DNA from: Bacillota bacterium
GTDB lineage: Bacteria; Bacillota; Clostridia; Tissierellales; Peptoniphilaceae
Direction: 5' to 3'
Length of the DNA stretch: 64,000 nt
NCBI GenBank assembly: GCA_028724185.1
Contig: JAQYDN010000007.1
Coordinates: 25,447 to 89,446 of the forward strand
A program made the position numbers and the translations under genes. Of the stretch, positions 53,652 through 61,156 are shown one piece after another. Position 1 is the stretch's first letter. Each line of letters starts with the position of its first letter. A model generated the notes under the pieces. That model had not been told where the DNA came from. It saw only the letters and a list, made by a program, of their open reading frames with translations, and ran no database searches.

Positions 53652-54470
53652 TTATTCTCCTTTGTCGTATGCGTCGAGAAAACTCACCGCCTTCCCCGAC
53701 CGATCTTTGTAACCCAGTATCGCGCCCAGTTCGACGTTTTGCGCCGATCGAAAGATCGACATTTCGACGTTGGGGTTTTCCTCGGCGAGTTCCCGAATCA
53801 AATTTTTCACGTAGGCCCTCGCCCCGTAGTTTTCCTTCTGCGTCACGGTACACGCGCAGTCGATCGGCGTGAGTTCGTTGTGCTTAACCCAGCGCTTGAT
53901 GTCCTCCTCGCGGATAAAGACCATCGGGCGGATAAGCTCCATGTTCTTAAAATTCGTCGCGTGCAGCTTGGGCATCATCGTCTTGTAGCTGCCGCCGAAT
54001 AAAATATTCATCATGATCGTCTCGATCACGTCGTCGAAGTGGTGTCCGAGCGCGAGCTTGTTGGCGCCCAGGGAGCGCGCCTTGTCGTAGAGACTTCCCC
54101 TGCGCATCCTCGCACACATATAGCAGGGCTTTTCGCCTCCCATGTCCTCCGCTACCTCGAAGACGTTGCTGTCGTACATCGTGAGGGGAATTCCCATATC
54201 CTCCGCCGTCTCCAGGACCTGGCGTTGAATCGAGGGGAGGTAGCCCGGATTCATGCAAATAAATAAGAGATCGAATTGCTTTTTCCCGTGGCGCTTCAGC
54301 TCCTGCAAGAGCTTCGCGAGCAAGAGCGAGTCCTTTCCGCCGCTGATCGCGACGGCGATCACGTCTCCGTCGTCGATCATATCAAAGTCGTTGATACCCT
54401 TAATGAAGCGGCGCCATATCTGTTTTCTATATTTCTTTATAATACTTCGTTCAATTTCTTCTACTGCCAT
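53652..54470 (-). CDS. TtcA/TtuA-family tRNA thiolation ATPase
   Basis: The 272-aa PP-loop ATP pyrophosphatase has [17 protein letters not shown], a CxxC pair in [12 protein letters not shown], the [19 protein letters not shown] segment and a later Cys in DCACTVTQ. TtcA enzymes use an iron-sulfur cluster to make 2-thiocytidine at tRNA position 32, and TtcA-like proteins in Bacillota are common. The exact modified base cannot be read from sequence. It is preceded by a short leader with a terminator-like hairpin and followed immediately by xth. Confidence 0.87.
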   Translation of the reverse strand: MAVEEIERSIIKKYRKQIWRRFIKGINDFDMIDDGDVIAVAISGGKDSLLLAKLLQELKRHGKKQFDLLFICMNPGYLPSIQRQVLETAEDMGIPLTMYDSNVFEVAEDMGGEKPCYMCARMRRGSLYDKARSLGANKLALGHHFDDVIETIMMNILFGGSYKTMMPKLHATNFKNMELIRPMVFIREEDIKRWVKHNELTPIDCACTVTQKENYGARAYVKNLIRELAEENPNVEMSIFRSAQNVELGAILGYKDRSGKAVSFLDAYDKGE

Positions 54471-54490
54471 AACCTCGGCCTCTCTATAAT

Positions 54491-54512
54491 AAAAAATCCC
54501 GATTCGCCGGGA
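54491..54512 (-). terminator. Terminator-like hairpin in the ttcA leader
   Basis: On the minus strand, TCCCG-GCGAAT-CGGGA is followed by TTTTTT, 20 nt before the ttcA start. It lies between a plausible promoter and the gene, so it would act as an attenuator. Confidence 0.5.
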
Positions 54513-54534
54513 CGTCGTTTACCGATGTTATGGT

Positions 54535-54562
54535 ACTATAATGCGAGCGGTTTTTCAATCAA
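54535..54562 (-). promoter_or_regulatory. Putative promoter of ttcA-xth
   Basis: The minus strand has TTGATT, 16 nt and TATAGT. Transcription would start about 10 nt ahead of the leader hairpin region. Confidence 0.45.
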
Positions 54563-54699
54563 TCCCTTCCAGATAGATAGTTACCCGATATCTTTAATCC
54601 TATGCCGCTTGAATTTACGAGAAGTCGATAAAAGCGCGCCTTTTATTACCTCCGTTTCACAATTTCGAAATTTTTACCCGACTATTTTACAAATAAGCC

Positions 54700-54731
54700 T
54701 TGATTTTTTTACCGATATGCTCTAATATAAT
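54700..54731 (+). promoter_or_regulatory. Putative promoter of tRNA-Thr
   Basis: TTGATT is followed after 17 nt by TAATAT, or after 20 nt by TATAAT, ending about 10 nt before the tRNA. The exact -10 is ambiguous. Confidence 0.45.
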
Positions 54732-54741
54732 ATAAGTATTC

Positions 54742-54817
54742 GCTAACGTGGCTCAGATGGTAGAGCAGCTGATTCGTAATCAGCAGGTCAGGGGTTCAAG
54801 TCCCCTCGTTAGCTCCA
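54742..54817 (+). tRNA. tRNA-Thr (anticodon CGT)
   Basis: The acceptor stem is GCTAACG/CGTTAGC, the D arm is GCTCAGATGGTAGAGC, and the anticodon arm GCTGA-TTCGTAA-TCAGC reads CGT (codon ACG, Thr). The T arm is AGGGG-TTCAAGT-CCCCT. The 3' CCA is encoded (TCCA). All arms pair fully. Confidence 0.96.
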
Positions 54818-54820
54818 AGG

Positions 54821-54846
54821 AAGGCGCCGGAGGCGCCTTTTTTTAT
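54821..54846 (+). terminator. Intrinsic terminator after tRNA-Thr
   Basis: AAGGCGCC-GGA-GGCGCCTT is followed by TTTTT directly behind the tRNA CCA end. Confidence 0.93.
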
Positions 54847-54917
54847 ACCTTCATCGCGTGCGGAGATTTTTTGCGCGCGATTTTTTATGCCCTGATGTGC
54901 CGCCTTTTGCGCTCCAT

Positions 54918-54945
54918 AAAAAAAGACACTCCCGAGAAGTGTCTT
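54918..54945 (-). terminator. Intrinsic terminator overlapping the truA stop codon
   Basis: On the minus strand, AAGACACT-tctcggg-AGTGTCTT is followed by TTTTT. The stem's first bases are part of the truA stop codon region. Confidence 0.9.
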
Positions 54946-55687
54946 AGTCGTAGTCGATCGAAACGAGGATGAGTCCTTCGGCGGGCGCCGTCGGCCCCAA
55001 GTCGCCCCGCTCGAGCGTCCGGGTCGCTTTTAGGAGCTGATCGGTCGGCTTCAATCCCCTACCGATCTCTATGGCGCAACCCATGATGATGCGTATTTGA
55101 TTTTTAAGAAAGCTCTCCGCGTAAAAATCGGTTTCGATAAAGTCGCCCCGCCGCACGAGTTCGATCCGGTCGATGGCGCGCTTCGGGTTCGACGGCGAGG
55201 CGTATCGCCCGATAAAGGCGCTGAAGTCGTGGAAGCCCTCGATCGCCTTGAGCGCCTCGCGCATCCTCTCTTCGTCGAGCGGAAAGGACACGTGCGTATA
55301 CGCCCGGTCGAGAAAGCCATTTCGATTTCTGCGATTATAGATGCGGTACTTATAGTGTTTTCGTTTCGCGCCATAGCGCGAGTGAAAGTCCTCCGGTACC
55401 TCGACCGCCTCGGTGACGCTCAGGTCCTTCGGGAGGTGGTAGTTGATCACTTTCGGAAGATTCCCGAGGTCGATCGGCGTGTCGGATCTGAAGTTCGCCC
55501 GCTGCCCCATGGCGTGAACGCCCTTGTCGGTCCTTCCCGCCGACTGCAACACGATGTCGTGGCCGACGGTCTCTCGAATCGCCGTCTTTAGCAGTCCCTC
55601 GACGGTGCGAAGTTTCTTCGGATACTGGTCCTGATACCCGTGGAAGTCGCTGCCGTCGTAGGATACCGTGAGCAAAATATTTCTCAT
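54944..55687 (-). CDS. truA: tRNA pseudouridine synthase A
   Basis: The product is 247 aa from the ATG at 55687 (MRNILLTVSYDGSDFHGYQ). The track ORF runs upstream through ecfT. The catalytic Asp lies in SAGRTDKGVHAMGQ. KHYKYRIYN and FLKNQIRIIMG are also family segments. It makes pseudouridine at tRNA positions 38-40. The ATG overlaps the ecfT stop (ATGA). The ecfA-ecfA'-ecfT-truA order is widely conserved in Bacillota. Confidence 0.96.
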   Translation of the reverse strand: MRNILLTVSYDGSDFHGYQDQYPKKLRTVEGLLKTAIRETVGHDIVLQSAGRTDKGVHAMGQRANFRSDTPIDLGNLPKVINYHLPKDLSVTEAVEVPEDFHSRYGAKRKHYKYRIYNRRNRNGFLDRAYTHVSFPLDEERMREALKAIEGFHDFSAFIGRYASPSNPKRAIDRIELVRRGDFIETDFYAESFLKNQIRIIMGCAIEIGRGLKPTDQLLKATRTLERGDLGPTAPAEGLILVSIDYD

Positions 55688-56496
55688 GGCAGGGGAACGG
55701 GCATGTACCGCGTCGCGCAGACCAGGATAAAGAACAGGACGTTGCCCGCGAAGTAAACGCGGTCTTTTTGCGTGACTTCGAGCGGATTCAGTTTCGTCCT
55801 GTGCTCGCCTCCGCGGTAACACCGGCTCTCCATCGCCGTCGCAAGTTCCTCGGCGCGCCTCAGCGCGTTTAAGATAAGCGGCACCAAAAGCGGCACGAGG
55901 TTTTTTGCGCGATTCATCACATTCCCCGACTCGAAGTCGGCGCCGCGCGCCATCTGCGCCTTCATAATCTTATCCGTCTCGTCGACGAGCGTCGGAATAA
56001 AGCGAAGGGCGATCGTAATCATCATCGCGATGGCGTGGGCGGGAAATCCCACGACTTTTAGGGGAGACAGAAGTTTTTCGATCCCCTCGGTGAGCGCGAT
56101 CGGTGAAGTCGTCAGCGTAAGCAAACTCGTCCCCATGACGAGCAGGATCAGGCGGATGGCCATAAAGATCGCCTGGTAAAGCCCTTCCCTCGAGATACTG
56201 ATAAATCCCGCCCGGAAGATCTCTTCGCCGGGGATAAAGAACAGGTTCATGATAAAGGTGAAGATTAAGATAATCCTCAGCGGTCGAAGCCCCTTGACCA
56301 CGAGTTTCACGGGGATTTTCGCCGCGATAATGGCCAAAAACAACCACGCAAAGATCAGTATATACGGCCAAAACGCGTTGATGAAAAACAGGCTGACGAT
56401 GAAGATCACCATGATTAAAATTTTATAGCGGGGATCCAACGCGTGTACCGACGATTCCGACGGATAGTATTGCCCGATCGTAATATCTTTAAGCAC
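55684..56496 (-). CDS. ecfT: Energy-coupling factor transporter transmembrane protein EcfT
   Basis: The 270-aa membrane protein has about five to six hydrophobic segments (KILIMVIFIVSLFFINAFWPYILIFAWLFLAIIAA and others) and long coupling helices. Those helices carry the two Ala-Arg-Gly-type motifs: AQMARGADFESG and a second, AMESRCYRGGE, where the canonical ARG reads SRC. It links the two ATPases to interchangeable S components such as the panT-like and trpP proteins of this window. The start overlaps ecfA2 by 8 nt. Confidence 0.95.
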   Translation of the reverse strand: MLKDITIGQYYPSESSVHALDPRYKILIMVIFIVSLFFINAFWPYILIFAWLFLAIIAAKIPVKLVVKGLRPLRIILIFTFIMNLFFIPGEEIFRAGFISISREGLYQAIFMAIRLILLVMGTSLLTLTTSPIALTEGIEKLLSPLKVVGFPAHAIAMMITIALRFIPTLVDETDKIMKAQMARGADFESGNVMNRAKNLVPLLVPLILNALRRAEELATAMESRCYRGGEHRTKLNPLEVTQKDRVYFAGNVLFFILVCATRYMPVPLP

Positions 56497-57349
56497 GTCT
56501 TCCCTCCCACCATGATTTCAATTCCTCGTACGCCTCGTCGACGGTGATGCAGTTTTCCTCCACCGCCAAACCTCTTTCCTTCAACATCGACATCGTGCTC
56601 CGCACCTGCGGCACGCCCAGGCCGATCGCGTGCAATTCGTCCTCGCGCGCAAAGATTTCCCGCGGGGTACCGTCCATGCGTATCTCGCCGTGATCCATGA
56701 CGATCATGCGCGTCGCAAGCTGGGCGACCTCCTCCATGCTGTGGGAAACCAGGACGATGGTCGTCCCCGTGGACTCATAGATGCCGTGGATCTCGCTTAA
56801 GATTTCGCGGCTGCCGCGCGGGTCGAGGCCCGCGGTCGGCTCGTCCAGGACGAGGACTTCGGGTTCCATCGCGAGAATGCCCGCGATCGCCACCCGGCGC
56901 TTTTGCCCGCCCGAGAGCGCGAAGGGACTCTCCTCGGCGATCTCGTCGTAGGAAAGGCCCACGCGCTCCATCGCCCGGCGGACGCGCGCGTCGACTTCCT
57001 CCTCGGGAAGCGCGAGGTTAACCGCGCCGAAGGCGATGTCCTTGGCGACGGTCTCCTCGAACAGCTGATACTCCGGATACTGAAAGACGAGCCCCACCTT
57101 TTGGCGCAGCGCCGGCATATTGCCTTCTTTTTTAAAGTCGACGCCGTCGTAGAGAATTTCTCCCCTCGTCGGTCGGTTCAACCCGTTTAAGTGTTGCACC
57201 AGGGTGGACTTGCCGCTCCCCGTATGTCCGATCAGCGCGATAAATTCCCCGGCTTCGATGTCGAGACTGACGTTATTTAGTGCCCTCTTTTCGAAGGGCA
57301 TTCCCTCGTTATAGATGTAACTTAAATTTCGGATGCTGAGGCGTGACAT
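56489..57349 (-). CDS. ecfA2: Energy-coupling factor ATPase EcfA2
   Basis: The 286-aa ATPase begins [35 protein letters not shown], typical of EcfA'. Walker A is [10 protein letters not shown], the signature [18 protein letters not shown], Walker [14 protein letters not shown] and the switch His is in VLVSHSMEE. It pairs with EcfA1 to power vitamin and other ECF uptake. The start lies 28 nt inside ecfA1 with no good ribosome binding site, so it probably depends on coupled translation. Confidence 0.96.
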   Translation of the reverse strand: MSRLSIRNLSYIYNEGMPFEKRALNNVSLDIEAGEFIALIGHTGSGKSTLVQHLNGLNRPTRGEILYDGVDFKKEGNMPALRQKVGLVFQYPEYQLFEETVAKDIAFGAVNLALPEEEVDARVRRAMERVGLSYDEIAEESPFALSGGQKRRVAIAGILAMEPEVLVLDEPTAGLDPRGSREILSEIHGIYESTGTTIVLVSHSMEEVAQLATRMIVMDHGEIRMDGTPREIFAREDELHAIGLGVPQVRSTMSMLKERGLAVEENCITVDEAYEELKSWWEGRRA

Positions 57350-58155
57350 AAGGCGTCGACAAACTCCTCTCTATTTAAAATACCCTCGGGAAGCGGCACG
57401 CCGATTTTCTTCAGTCGAAAGGCGAGTTCCGTCACCTGCGGCACGTCGAGGCCGATCTCTTTCATCGTGTCCACTTGATTGAACACCTCTCTCGGCTCTC
57501 CCTCCAAAATAACCGACCCGTCTTCCATGACGACCACGCGGTCGGCCAGGACCGCCTCGTTCATAAAGTGGGTGATCAGGACGATCGTCTTGTTCTCCTC
57601 CCGGTTTAAGCGCAGGATCGTCTTCATAACCTCCTGTCTGCCCACGGGGTCGAGCATCGCGGTCGGTTCGTCCAGGATGATGTAATCGGGGTTCATCGCC
57701 AAGATGCCCGCGATCGCCACGCGCTGTTTCTGGCCGCCCGAGAGGTTGTAGGGCTGGGCATCCTTATACTCGCTCATCTCGACGGCATCGAGCGCGTAGT
57801 CGACGCGTCGGCGCAATTCGTCGCGCTCGACGCCCAGATTTTCCGCGCCGAAGGCCACGTCTTCTTCGACGACGGTCGCGACGATTTGATTATCGGGGTT
57901 TTGAAACACCATCCCCGCCCGCGCGCGAATCTTCCAAATATCTTCTTCGCTTTTCGTATTCATTCCGTCGACGATAACGTCCCCCTCGACGGGTCGATGG
58001 AGTCCGTTGATGCACTTGGCGAGCGTCGATTTCCCGCTGCCGTTGTGGCCCAAAACCGCCACAAACTCGCCTTTTTCGATTTTCAGGTCGACGCCGTCGA
58101 CGGCGTTTTTATCGGCATCTTCGTACCGGAACACTAAATGATTGATTTCTAACAT
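57322..58155 (-). CDS. ecfA1: Energy-coupling factor ATPase EcfA1
   Basis: The product is 277 aa from the ATG at 58155 ([26 protein letters not shown]) behind AAGGAG. Walker A is [17 protein letters not shown], the Q-loop is in [23 protein letters not shown], the signature is [18 protein letters not shown] and Walker B is [19 protein letters not shown]-type switch His is seen in [11 protein letters not shown]. First gene of ecfA1-ecfA2-ecfT-truA. Confidence 0.96.
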   Translation of the reverse strand: MLEINHLVFRYEDADKNAVDGVDLKIEKGEFVAVLGHNGSGKSTLAKCINGLHRPVEGDVIVDGMNTKSEEDIWKIRARAGMVFQNPDNQIVATVVEEDVAFGAENLGVERDELRRRVDYALDAVEMSEYKDAQPYNLSGGQKQRVAIAGILAMNPDYIILDEPTAMLDPVGRQEVMKTILRLNREENKTIVLITHFMNEAVLADRVVVMEDGSVILEGEPREVFNQVDTMKEIGLDVPQVTELAFRLKKIGVPLPEGILNREEFVDALCHASASEI

Positions 58156-58246
58156 GAGAGCTCCTTGCAAGCTAAAACGACTCTATTTAACTTATGTAGT
58201 ATATCACAGAAGCGGGCAAAGTTCTCGCCTGCAAAAATACTACACG

Positions 58247-58280
58247 AAAAAAGAGCGAGCGAACACTCGCTTCGCTCTTT
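58247..58280 (-). terminator. Intrinsic terminator after trpP
   Basis: On the minus strand, GAGCG-A-AGCGA-gtgt-TCGCT-CGCTC is followed by TTTTTT. It isolates trpP from the ecf operon. Confidence 0.85.
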
Positions 58281-58286
58281 GTGCGC

Positions 58287-58796
58287 TCAACGCGCCCGAC
58301 TGCTCTTGAGACGCCCTCCGATGACGCGCTCGTAGACGATGCCCATAACGGCGTTTAATGCCGCCGTCGGAAGGACGACCGTCACAAACAGGGCGGCGAA
58401 GGGCGCTCCGCCGGGAAGCCCCACGATGAGCATAGCCGCCAGCAAAAAGACCGTCCCGCTCACGATCGTCGAGATAAAGTAGAGAATCGTCCTCTTTACG
58501 ATGCCTTCTTTCAGAACGTTGCGACACATAAACATCGCAAACAGCGCGGTAATCGGCTTGTCGATCAGGTTCGCGATTTGTCCACCGGGGAATGTGGTCG
58601 TAATCGCCGACATGACCGCCATGGCGGCGCCGATCGCCAGAGTATGTTTGATGTCCGGGTAGATCACGATGTAGGCGACCATAAAAAATAATAAAAAGTC
58701 CGGTCTCATTCCGTAAAAAAATCCCGGAACGATGTAGTGAAAAATAGTTCCCAATGCGATGAAGATCGCTCCCTGTACTAACGACTTGGTGCTCAT
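58287..58796 (-). CDS. trpP: Tryptophan transporter TrpP-like (ECF S-component type)
   Basis: The product is 169 aa from the ATG at 58796 (MSTKSLVQGAIFIALGTIFHYIVPGFFYGMRPDFLLFFMVAYIVIYPD) behind AAAAGGAG. Five to six membrane segments and the FPGGQIANLIDKPITALFAM motif match the TrpP family of predicted tryptophan transporters. The T-box leader upstream has a TGG specifier, which independently supports tryptophan. The adjacent EcfA1A2T module could energise it (inference). Confidence 0.9.
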   Translation of the reverse strand: MSTKSLVQGAIFIALGTIFHYIVPGFFYGMRPDFLLFFMVAYIVIYPDIKHTLAIGAAMAVMSAITTTFPGGQIANLIDKPITALFAMFMCRNVLKEGIVKRTILYFISTIVSGTVFLLAAMLIVGLPGGAPFAALFVTVVLPTAALNAVMGIVYERVIGGRLKSSRAR

Positions 58797-58817
58797 AATA
58801 ACTCCTTTTCCAGGCAC

Positions 58818-58852
58818 AAAAAAACCATTTGCTCGATTTAGGAGCAAATGGT
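58818..58852 (-). terminator. T-box-controlled terminator before trpP
   Basis: On the minus strand, ACCATTTGCTC-ctaaatc-GAGCAAATGGT is followed by TTTTT. Uncharged tRNA-Trp binding upstream should disfavour it. Confidence 0.93.
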
Positions 58853-59075
58853 AAATTCACGGTGCCATCCTAGTTACGTCCAAGAGGACGCTTCTCAATT
58901 AGATACTAACATATCCTATCTCTGTAACGGGAGATCCGTCTCGGTTACTCGATTCACCTCGCACTCACAGACCCATTCATCTTAGCTCGCTTCATCGGTT
59001 CACACCAACCACCGACTCTCTGGGAAGGATCACTAAAACTACTTACTTCTGTTCGACGTTTTCAATATTTATTAG
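58853..59075 (-). promoter_or_regulatory. T-box riboswitch, predicted specifier TGG (Trp)
   Basis: The minus strand has AGTGATCC, AGAGAGTCGGTGGTTGGTGTGAACCG (stem I apical part), GATGAATGGGTCTG with a likely TGG specifier, and the antiterminator T-box sequence ACTAGGATGGCACCGTG. A terminator follows. This regulates trpP in response to tRNA-Trp charging. Confidence 0.92.
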
Positions 59076-59085
59076 GATTGCTTCT

Positions 59086-59113
59086 ATTATAGCAGATTAT
59101 CCCGAATATGCAA
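59086..59113 (-). promoter_or_regulatory. Promoter of the T-box/trpP unit
   Basis: The minus strand has TTGCAT, 16 nt and TATAAT with an extended TGC. It lies just behind the glutaredoxin-like gene's stop codon. Confidence 0.8.
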
Positions 59114-59125
59114 CACGTTTTCTCG

Positions 59126-59368
59126 CTAAAGTTCTTCGACCGAAAAGACGATCTGTCCGTCTTCTCTTATAAAGGCGGGGACGCCGACTTGTTTGTTGTC
59201 CTTGACGACGTCGAATTCCGCCCTGCTGTCTCTGAGCGCCATAAATTCCTTCAGCTTTCCGATCGAGCTCGTAATATCGATGTCCTCGTACTCGATCCCC
59301 TCCTCGCGCAGTCGCTTCTTCGCGGCGACGCAATCCGGGCACAGTTCCGTTTCATACATTCGAATCAT
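59126..59368 (-). CDS. Glutaredoxin-like protein
   Basis: The 80-aa thioredoxin-fold protein starts MIRMYETELCPDCVAAKKRLREEGIEYEDIDITSS. It has a CPDC active site, a cis-Pro segment KQVGVPAFIREDGQIVF and the expected small size of a glutaredoxin. It would reduce disulfides, possibly together with the glutathione-reductase-like protein at 46.8 kb (inference). An AAGGAGAAG site precedes the ATG. It sits between the terminator of the ATP-grasp gene and the trpP leader, as a single-gene unit. Confidence 0.88.
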   Translation of the reverse strand: MIRMYETELCPDCVAAKKRLREEGIEYEDIDITSSIGKLKEFMALRDSRAEFDVVKDNKQVGVPAFIREDGQIVFSVEEL

Positions 59369-59385
59369 CGCATCTTCTCCTTATA

Positions 59386-59411
59386 AAAAGAGCCGGCGCA
59401 GGCCGGCTCCT
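59386..59411 (-). terminator. Intrinsic terminator after the ATP-grasp fusion gene
   Basis: On the minus strand, AGCCGGC-ctgc-GCCGGCT (stem extended by a flanking G-C) is followed by TTTTT, 6 nt after the stop codon. Confidence 0.92.
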
Positions 59412-59417
59412 GAGCTT

Positions 59418-61085
59418 CTATTTATTCCTGTTTTCCAATAGGCGTATTCTCTCTTCGAGCGCGTGAACGCGTCTTTCAAGAGCCGCGTAACGCGGATCGT
59501 CGACCGGTCGATTCTCGTAGCGATCGGGCTCGGGATATCCTGCATTATACGGATGTTGCTCGTTCCAATCCCCAGCGTACACGTCGGCCTCCTCTTCCAT
59601 GTCGTCTCTCAAATCTTCCGCTTTGTCATACCACTCGGCCGCTTTTTGCTTCGCGCCTTCCTTGTAGGCCCTTCCGCGGCGTCTGGCTTCTTCCTCGAAG
59701 TCGTCGATCGCCTCGTCCGCTTTATGACCCCATTCGTAGGCCTTTTGTCGCATATCGGCCCTGTAGGCATTTCCGCGGCGCTTCGCCTCTTCGCCGAAGT
59801 CTTCGAGCGTCTCATCCGCCCGGTCGCGCCACTCGGAGGCCTTTTCTCTGTACAGGTCGCCGCGACGTCTCGCTTCCTCTTCGAAGTCGTCGATCGCCTC
59901 GTCCGCTTTATGGCCCCATTCGTAGGCCTTTTGTCGCGCGTCTTCTTTATAAGCTCTGCCGCGACGTTTGGTCTCTTCTTGGAAGTCTTCGATTTTTTCC
60001 TTCGTCTGTTCGGCGAGGCGCTCTTTCAGCGTCGTAAGCGCGCGACGATGCGCGGCTTTATTTTCCTCGCGGCGTCGCTCTCTGATGTCCTCGACGTCGC
60101 CTTTTTTGCCGTCGTCGGTCAGATTTTCGCGCGCCATCGCAACTTCTACAATCTTTCGAATAAACTCGTCATAACTCAATCCCGCCGCTTCGGCACCTTT
60201 TATGATGTCCGAGGTCTTCGGATCGAGTCCCGCGAGCGCGTTTACTTCGAGGACATAGGCCGTGCCGTCTTTTACGCGCATATCGATGCGCGCGTAATCT
60301 CTCAATTGCAGGAGATCGTATACGCGACGCGCCGTATCTTCCACCGCCTTTTTCTCGGCCTCGGTGAGGCGCGCCGGAACGTGGTAGTCGACGAGATCTT
60401 TGTGCTTCACGTCGAATGTAAAAATCTTGGGGTGATGGCCTACATTCGAAAAGTCGACTTCGACGGGGGGCAGGATCTCCTTGTCCTCGCCGTTTCCGAT
60501 GACGCCGACGGTTATTTCCTTTCCGTCGATGTACTCGCTCAATACGATTTCGTCGGTGTAGGCGAAGAGATCTCTCGATGCCTTAAACAAGTCTTCGGCG
60601 TCGCGCACGAAACACACATCCGTGATGCCTCTGCTCGAGCCGTCGCAGTTGGGCTTGACGACGACGGGATAGGTCACGTCGATCTTCGCCAAGGACACCG
60701 GAGAGTCGGCGACGTCGGTCTTCGGATGAGCGATGTCGTTTCGCTCCAAGACCGCCGCCGTCAACGCCTTGTCGTCGCTTATGCCGTGTCCGATCGCGTT
60801 GGAACCCGTATAGGGAATGCCCGCCGCATTCAACAGCGTCGGCAACTCCGTGCGATCCTCGATGTCGTCCTTGCCGTTGGCGAGATTGAAGACCAAGTCG
60901 ATCCCGTCTTCTTCCAGCTTCTTCACGATGTCGTCGTCGAAGACGTATTCGATAACGTCGTATTGCTCATCGAGCGCTTTCTCGATATGTTTTACGACTC
61001 CGTTTTGGTAGTCGGCCTCCGCCTTGGCGGCAGCCGGCGTCTTTCTGTCGATCTGTGAAATATCTCTGATAATACCGATTCGCAT
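59418..61085 (-). CDS. D-Ala-D-Ala-ligase-like ATP-grasp protein with C-terminal 11-residue-repeat tail
   Basis: The 555-aa protein has a full Ddl-like part (about 1-320): LVFNLANGKDD, AAGIPYTGSN, a DDKALT segment, VVVKPNCDGSSRGI (ATP-grasp loop), LSEYIDGKEITVGV, ARIDMRVKDGTAYVLEVNALAGL. Ddl normally ends near residue 320-350. Here a charged linker leads to about 140 residues (362-500) of four helical repeats built from 11-mers (DEAIDDFEEEA RRRGRAYKEGA KQKAAEWYDKA). A Tyr/Pro-rich spacer and a short leucine coiled coil (ALERRVHALEERIRLLENR) follow. It may be a peptide or amino-acid ligase tethered by its tail. No signal peptide or membrane segment is present. The start codon follows GGGAG within an inverted repeat. 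Confidence 0.9.
   Translation of the reverse strand: MRIGIIRDISQIDRKTPAAAKAEADYQNGVVKHIEKALDEQYDVIEYVFDDDIVKKLEEDGIDLVFNLANGKDDIEDRTELPTLLNAAGIPYTGSNAIGHGISDDKALTAAVLERNDIAHPKTDVADSPVSLAKIDVTYPVVVKPNCDGSSRGITDVCFVRDAEDLFKASRDLFAYTDEIVLSEYIDGKEITVGVIGNGEDKEILPPVEVDFSNVGHHPKIFTFDVKHKDLVDYHVPARLTEAEKKAVEDTARRVYDLLQLRDYARIDMRVKDGTAYVLEVNALAGLDPKTSDIIKGAEAAGLSYDEFIRKIVEVAMARENLTDDGKKGDVEDIRERRREENKAAHRRALTTLKERLAEQTKEKIEDFQEETKRRGRAYKEDARQKAYEWGHKADEAIDDFEEEARRRGDLYREKASEWRDRADETLEDFGEEAKRRGNAYRADMRQKAYEWGHKADEAIDDFEEEARRRGRAYKEGAKQKAAEWYDKAEDLRDDMEEEADVYAGDWNEQHPYNAGYPEPDRYENRPVDDPRYAALERRVHALEERIRLLENRNK
59586..60002 (-). repeat. Tandem repeats in the tail of the ATP-grasp gene
   Basis: Four in-frame units of 33, 29, 33 and 33 codons are present. 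Bases 59701-59751 and 59887-59937, 186 nt apart, differ at one position only (a against g), which points to recent duplication of a two-unit block. Confidence 0.9.
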
Positions 61086-61086
61086 A

Positions 61087-61150
61087 ATTCACGCTCCCTT
61101 TTGTCCATGATCTCTTGGATATTGTCTACCCGAATAAGGGAGGCGTGAAT
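61087..61150 (-). repeat. Inverted repeat covering the ribosome binding site of the ATP-grasp gene
   Basis: On the minus strand, ATTCACG(c)CTCCCTT pairs with AAGGGAGCGTGAAT 36 nt later, giving 14 bp with one bulge. The right arm holds the GGGAG ribosome binding site and ends 1 nt before the start codon. No T-run follows. Confidence 0.7.
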
Positions 61151-61156
61151 CACCGA

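Noticed and set aside
55688-55822. N-terminal extension of truA in the ORF track
   Set aside because: It reads an alternate frame inside ecfT. The ATGA overlap start gives the standard TruA N-terminus.
59463-61058. 531-aa plus-strand ORF opposite the ATP-grasp gene
   Set aside because: It is an antisense shadow kept open by the biased codons and repeats of the real gene. It has no ribosome binding site and no recognisable domain.
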